From: Rhodoblastus acidophilus
GTDB taxonomy: Bacteria > Pseudomonadota > Alphaproteobacteria > Rhizobiales > Beijerinckiaceae
Direction: 5' to 3'
DNA length: 64,000 bases
Assembly: GCF_900187365.1 (NCBI RefSeq)
Contig: NZ_FYDG01000014.1
Span: 1 to 64,000 of the forward strand
Position numbers and translations under genes: made by a program. Shown here in pieces: positions 60,114 through 64,000 of the stretch. Position 1 is the stretch's first letter, and each line of letters begins with the position of its first letter. The notes under the pieces were generated by a model. The model was not told where the DNA came from. It did no database searches and saw only the letters and a list, made by a program, of their open reading frames with translations.

Positions 60114-63100
60114 TCGGCTTTTTCACAACTCGCCCCGTCTTCGCCTCGGCCATCGCTATCATCATGGTGATGGCCGGCGCCATTTGCTATTTCCTGCTGC
60201 CGGTGTCGCAATTTCCCGACATCAGCCCGCCTCAGGTCGTGGTTCAGGCCAATTATCCCGGCGCCAGCGCGCAGGTCGTCGCCGACACGGTGACGACGCC
60301 GCTTGAGCAGCAGATCAACGGCGTCGCCGGCATGGCCTACATGTCCTCGACCAGCTCCAACGACGGCTCGTCGACCATCACCATCACCTTCCAGGTCGGG
60401 TATCCGCTCGCCATCGCGGCCGTGGACGTGCAGAACCGCGTTTCGCAAGCCTCCGCGCAATTGCCGTCCATCGTCAATCAGGGCGGCGTGACGATCAAGA
60501 AGCAGAATCCCAATTTCGTCCTGATCGTCAATCTGACGTCGCCCGACCATTCGGTCGATCCGATCGCCCTGAGCAATTACGCCACCTTGCAGATCGTCGA
60601 TCCGCTGAAGCGCCTGTCCGGCGTCGGCGACGTGCAGATTTTCGGCGAGCGGCGCTATTCGATGCGCGTCTGGCTCGATCCCGACCGGCTCGCCAATCTC
60701 GGCGTCACCGCCGTCGATGTGCAGAACGCGCTGGCCGAGCAGAACCTGCAGGTCGCCGCCGGCAAGATCGGCCAGTCGCCCGCGCCGGCCGGAACGGCTT
60801 TTGAAATGCAGGTCAACGCGCTCGGCCGTCTCAGCGACCCCCAGCAATTCGGCGACATCGTTTTGCGCGCGGCCCCGGTGGGGGGCGCCGTGGTTCGCCT
60901 GCGCGATGTCGCGCGCATCGAATTGGGCGCGCTGCAATATTCCTCCACCGCCTTTTTTGGCGAGGAGCCGACCGTGGTGCTCGGCGTGTTCCAGATGCCC
61001 GGCTCCAACGCGCTCGACCTGCAAAAGAGCGTGCAGGACGAAATGGAGACGCTGGCCAAGCGCTTCCCCAACGGCATTTCCTACGCCATGCACTATGACA
61101 CGACGCGTTTCGTCGCGGCGGCCATGCATGATGTGCTGATCACGCTGGCCGAGGCGCTCATTCTCGTCGTCGCGGTCGTCTTCGTCTTCCTGCAAAGCTG
61201 GCGCACGACGCTGATCCCGACCATCGCCATTCCCGTCTCGCTGATCGCGACGCTGGTGGTGATGGAGGCGCTGGGCTTCTCACTCAACATGCTGAGCCTG
61301 CTGGGCATGGTGCTCGCCATCGGCCTGGTGGTGGACGACGCCATTGTCGTGGTCGAAAACGTCGAGCGCCAGCTCGAGGCGGGCCTCGCGCCGCTGCCGG
61401 CGGTGCGCAAGGCGATGGCCGAAGTCACCGGCCCGATCATCGCCACCACGGCTGTGCTGATGGCCGTGTTCGTTCCGGTCGCCTTCATTCCCGGCGTCGC
61501 CGGCCGGCTGTACAACCAGTTCGCGCTGACCGTCGCCATTTCCGTCGGCATTTCCGCCTTCAATTCGCTGACCTTGAGCCCGGCGCTGGCGGCGGTGTTT
61601 CTCAAACATCGCCCCACCGGCGAATTCATCCTGTTCCGCTGGTTCAACGCCGGGTTCGAGCGGATGCAGCACGCCTATTCGCAACTGGCGCGCCGGCTGA
61701 TCGCGTTGCGCTGGGCGATGCTGGCGCTGTTCGCCGTCGCCGTGGGCTCAACCTTCCTGCTGTGGCGGACGATTCCCTCGACCTTCCTGCCGGTGGAGGA
61801 CCAGGGCTATTTCTTCGTCGTGATTCAGTTGCCCGACGGCGCCTCATTGGAGCGCACCGACGCGGTGGCGAAAAATGTGCGAGACGTGCTGCAATCCACC
61901 CCCGGCGTCGAGATCGTCGGCTCGATCAGCGGTCTCAACTTCCTGACCAATGCGGCGCAGAGCAATTCGGCGGTGGAGTTCGCCATTCTCAAACCGTGGG
62001 ACGAGCGTCCGCCCGAGCAGAACGCATCGCGCATCGTCGCCGAGGTCAGGCCGAAACTGCTGGCGATCCCGGACGCCATCGCGCTGAGCTTCGATCCGCC
62101 GTCGATCCCCGGTCTCGGCGCCACCGGCGGCTTCGAGTTCCAGGTCGAGGATCTTTCGGGGCGCGGCGCGCAAGCCTTGAACGAGGTCACACAGGCGTTG
62201 ATCGCCGAGGCGCGCAAGCAGCCCGAGCTCAATCCTCAGCAATTGTTCTCCGCGTTCAGCACTTCGACGCCGCAATACAATTACGATCTCGACCGAACCA
62301 AGGCGAAATTGCTCGGCCTGAGCCTGCCGGACGTGTTCAACACATTGCAGATCTATCTCGGATCGCTCTACGTCAACGACATGAACCTGTTCGGCCGCAC
62401 CTTCCGCGTGACCTTGCAGGCTAACCAGGAGGCGCGCGCCAACCCGGCCGACATTTCGCGCTTCTATGTGCGCAACGCCGCCGGCGGCATGGTTCCGCTC
62501 TCCACGCTGGGCGTGCTGCGCGACATTGTCGGGCCGGAGACGGTGACCCATTACAACAATTACGGCGCGGCGCTGATCAATGGCGTGGCCGCGCCGGGCT
62601 ACAGCTCCGGCCAGGCGGTATTGGCGATGCAGCGCGCCGCCGCGACCGCGCTGCCGCGCGACTTCGCCTATGAATGGACCGGCGTCACCTTGCAGGAGCT
62701 CAAGGCGGGGTCGATGGCCTCGCTGATCTTCGGGCTGGCGATCGTCTTCGTCTTCCTGATCCTTGCGGCGCAATACGAGAGCTGGACCATGCCGTTCATC
62801 GTGCTGATGGCGGTGCCGCTGGCCCTGCTCGGCGCCGTGCTGGCGATCTGGACGCGCCAATTGCAGATCGACGTCTATTCGCAGATCGGCTTCGTCATGC
62901 TGATCGGCCTCGCGGCGAAAAACGCCATTCTGATCGTTGAATTCGCCCGCCGCCGCCGCGAGGAAGGCCTGGAGATCGTCGAGGCGGCGATGGAGGCCGG
63001 GCGCCTGCGCCTGCGCCCGATCCTGATGACCGCCTTCGCCTTCATTCTCGGCGTCACGCCGCTGATGGTGGCGACCGGCGCCGGCGCGGCGAGCCGGCAA

Positions 63101-63262
63101 TCGATCGGCACGACGGTGTTCGGCGGCATGCTGGCGGCGACCTTGCTGACGCTGCTGTTCGTGCCCGTCTTCTACTACGTGGTCGAGCGCCTGCGCGAGC
63201 GCATGGCGGGACGCCCGGACGCAATCAACGAAGCGCATCCGCAACCCAGCGCTGCCGAATAA
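60110..63262 (+). CDS. RND-family multidrug efflux transporter (AcrB/MexB-type, HAE1)
   Basis: The start MIGFFTTRPVFASAIA is supported by GGAGG and the ATGA overlap with the small gene. The 1050-residue protein has twelve hydrophobic segments and two large periplasmic loops. Hallmarks include FPDISPPQVVVQANYPGASAQVV, TTPLEQQINGV, LVVDDAIVVVENVER with the paired Asp residues of the proton relay, FIPGVAGRLYNQFALTVA and GFVMLIGLAAKNAILIVEFAR. It is a standard HAE1 pump. Unusually, the membrane-fusion protein gene follows rather than precedes it. Confidence 0.96.
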   Translation: MIGFFTTRPVFASAIAIIMVMAGAICYFLLPVSQFPDISPPQVVVQANYPGASAQVVADTVTTPLEQQINGVAGMAYMSSTSSNDGSSTITITFQVGYPLAIAAVDVQNRVSQASAQLPSIVNQGGVTIKKQNPNFVLIVNLTSPDHSVDPIALSNYATLQIVDPLKRLSGVGDVQIFGERRYSMRVWLDPDRLANLGVTAVDVQNALAEQNLQVAAGKIGQSPAPAGTAFEMQVNALGRLSDPQQFGDIVLRAAPVGGAVVRLRDVARIELGALQYSSTAFFGEEPTVVLGVFQMPGSNALDLQKSVQDEMETLAKRFPNGISYAMHYDTTRFVAAAMHDVLITLAEALILVVAVVFVFLQSWRTTLIPTIAIPVSLIATLVVMEALGFSLNMLSLLGMVLAIGLVVDDAIVVVENVERQLEAGLAPLPAVRKAMAEVTGPIIATTAVLMAVFVPVAFIPGVAGRLYNQFALTVAISVGISAFNSLTLSPALAAVFLKHRPTGEFILFRWFNAGFERMQHAYSQLARRLIALRWAMLALFAVAVGSTFLLWRTIPSTFLPVEDQGYFFVVIQLPDGASLERTDAVAKNVRDVLQSTPGVEIVGSISGLNFLTNAAQSNSAVEFAILKPWDERPPEQNASRIVAEVRPKLLAIPDAIALSFDPPSIPGLGATGGFEFQVEDLSGRGAQALNEVTQALIAEARKQPELNPQQLFSAFSTSTPQYNYDLDRTKAKLLGLSLPDVFNTLQIYLGSLYVNDMNLFGRTFRVTLQANQEARANPADISRFYVRNAAGGMVPLSTLGVLRDIVGPETVTHYNNYGAALINGVAAPGYSSGQAVLAMQRAAATALPRDFAYEWTGVTLQELKAGSMASLIFGLAIVFVFLILAAQYESWTMPFIVLMAVPLALLGAVLAIWTRQLQIDVYSQIGFVMLIGLAAKNAILIVEFARRRREEGLEIVEAAMEAGRLRLRPILMTAFAFILGVTPLMVATGAGAASRQSIGTTVFGGMLAATLLTLLFVPVFYYVVERLRERMAGRPDAINEAHPQPSAAE

Positions 63263-63274
63263 CGGAGGTCAGTC

Positions 63275-64000
63275 GTGAAGGCTCAAAAGATCATTGCGGG
63301 CGCCTCGGCGCTCATCGTCCTCGGCGCCGGATCGCTCTTCCTCACGCGCGGTGGGATGCCGAGCGGCGACGGCGAGGCGCATGCGGCGGCGCCCGCCTTC
63401 GTCATGCCCGTGCCGGTCGCATCGGTGGTGAAAAAGACCATTCCGGTGACGCTCGACTATTCGGCGCGAACGGAATCGCTGCAAAACGTCACCTTGCAGA
63501 CCCGCGTGTCCGGCTATCTGATGCAACAGGTCGCCGCCGACGGGGCGGACGTCAAAGCCGGCGACCTGCTCTACAAGATCGATCCGCGCGACTATGAGGC
63601 CGCGCTCGATCAGGCCAAGGCGCAGGCGCAACGGGAAAGCGCCGCGCTCGATTATGCGCGCGGCAATCTCGACCGCGGCGCCAAGCTTTCGAAAACCGGC
63701 TTTCTGGCCAAGGATTCGTTCGACCAGCGCCGCAGCACGCTCGAACAGGCTGAAGCGGCCGTGGCCGCCGCGCGGGCAACTGTGCGCGCCGCCCAGCTCA
63801 ATCTCGAATATACCGAGATCCGTGCGCCCTTTTCCGGCCGTATCGGCCGCAATCAGGCCGCGATCGGCACGATGGTCGGCGTCGGCGGCGCCGTGTTGAA
63901 CACGCTGGTTCAGCTCGATCCGATTTACGTGACCTTCAATCCCAGCGAAACCGATCTCGCCGCCATTGACGAGGCGCGCAAGATCGGGCCGGTCAGGGTC
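63275..64000 (+). CDS. RND membrane-fusion (periplasmic adaptor) protein, 5' part
   Basis: A GTG start with CGGAGG seven bases upstream opens a frame that runs off the right edge (242 residues visible). It has an N-terminal anchor or signal segment (IIAGASALIVLGAGSLFLT), then VPVASVVKKTIPVTLDYSARTESLQNVTLQTRVSGYL, ADGADVKAGDLLYKIDPRDYEAAL, a coiled coil (LSKTGFLAKDSFDQRRSTLEQAEAAVAAARATV) and YTEIRAPFSGRIGRN. This is the AcrA/MexA pattern. It lies 12 bases after the RND stop and completes the pump with an outer-membrane channel not seen here. Confidence 0.94.
   Translation, partial: MKAQKIIAGASALIVLGAGSLFLTRGGMPSGDGEAHAAAPAFVMPVPVASVVKKTIPVTLDYSARTESLQNVTLQTRVSGYLMQQVAADGADVKAGDLLYKIDPRDYEAALDQAKAQAQRESAALDYARGNLDRGAKLSKTGFLAKDSFDQRRSTLEQAEAAVAAARATVRAAQLNLEYTEIRAPFSGRIGRNQAAIGTMVGVGGAVLNTLVQLDPIYVTFNPSETDLAAIDEARKIGPVRV

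Noticed and set aside
1-64000. CRISPR arrays, tRNA or rRNA genes, plasmid or phage origins
   Set aside because: No regularly spaced repeats, no recognisable tRNA or rRNA sequence and no replication or phage genes were seen by reading. A covariance-model scan would be needed to exclude small RNAs.

Overview
The window is GC-rich, gene-dense DNA with the style of an alphaproteobacterium of the order Hyphomicrobiales (Rhizobiales). Pointers to this are an HWE-family kinase, an hmuP-type heme operon with palindromes resembling Irr-type iron-control boxes, a LemA/PspA/M48 module, and the C-terminal fragment of a PQQ-dependent alcohol dehydrogenase of the methylotroph type. A Beijerinckiaceae/Methylocystaceae-like host is plausible, but the genus cannot be fixed from sequence alone. 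No rRNA, tRNA or CRISPR array was recognised.

Layout. 1-3.4 kb: a frameshifted IS256-type transposase running off the left edge, an LCM/PPM-type methyltransferase and small proteins. 3.4-12.5 kb: two multi-PAS sensor kinases flanking a lemA / pspA / M48-protease membrane-stress module. 13.4-17.7 kb: a 1430-residue secreted adhesin-like protein (DUF4347, cadherin-like repeats, short RTX-like stretch, DUF4214) behind an AT-rich upstream region and without a nearby type I secretion apparatus. 18.1-25.5 kb: a LysR regulator divergent from a tightly packed operon for a Cys-type choline-sulfatase-like enzyme, a TonB-dependent receptor, an MFS carrier and a radical-SAM sulfatase-maturating enzyme that carries a C-terminal SEC-C zinc motif. 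25.8 kb: a CorA-type channel. 26.9-30.3 kb: a collapsed polysaccharide locus (glycosyltransferase, Wzy-like and Wzz-like fragments) with an IS66 remnant in it. 30.3-38.1 kb: an unrecognised membrane protein, a LysE exporter, an HxlR/SDR pair, and a TetR-controlled EmrA/EmrB-type efflux pair.

38.1-48.4 kb is a heme locus. One minus-strand unit holds HutX, HutW (ChuW-type radical SAM) and a ChuY-like reductase, which together make the oxygen-independent heme-opening pathway. Another minus-strand unit holds a heme receptor, TonB, an IsdG/HmuQ-like oxygen-dependent heme monooxygenase and a second HutX. The divergent plus-strand unit is hmuP-hmuT-hmuU-hmuV. Irr-like palindromes precede the units. 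A flavodoxin fragment lies next to the ChuY-like gene.

48.4-55.3 kb is a rearranged region: MCP and IS110 scraps, a VWA (DUF1194) / small periplasmic / pentapeptide-repeat operon, a PQQ-dehydrogenase 3' fragment joined to a truncated TpsB transporter, and a TpsA exoprotein whose 188-codon C-terminal extension is open in another frame but has no start codon. 56.4-58.9 kb: a Cpx-like stress system (Spy/CpxP-like protein, OmpR-type regulator, kinase) with an upstream GTAAA-N5-GTAAA repeat. 59.1-64 kb: a TetR regulator divergent from a small leader gene, an RND efflux pump and its membrane-fusion protein, which is cut by the right edge.
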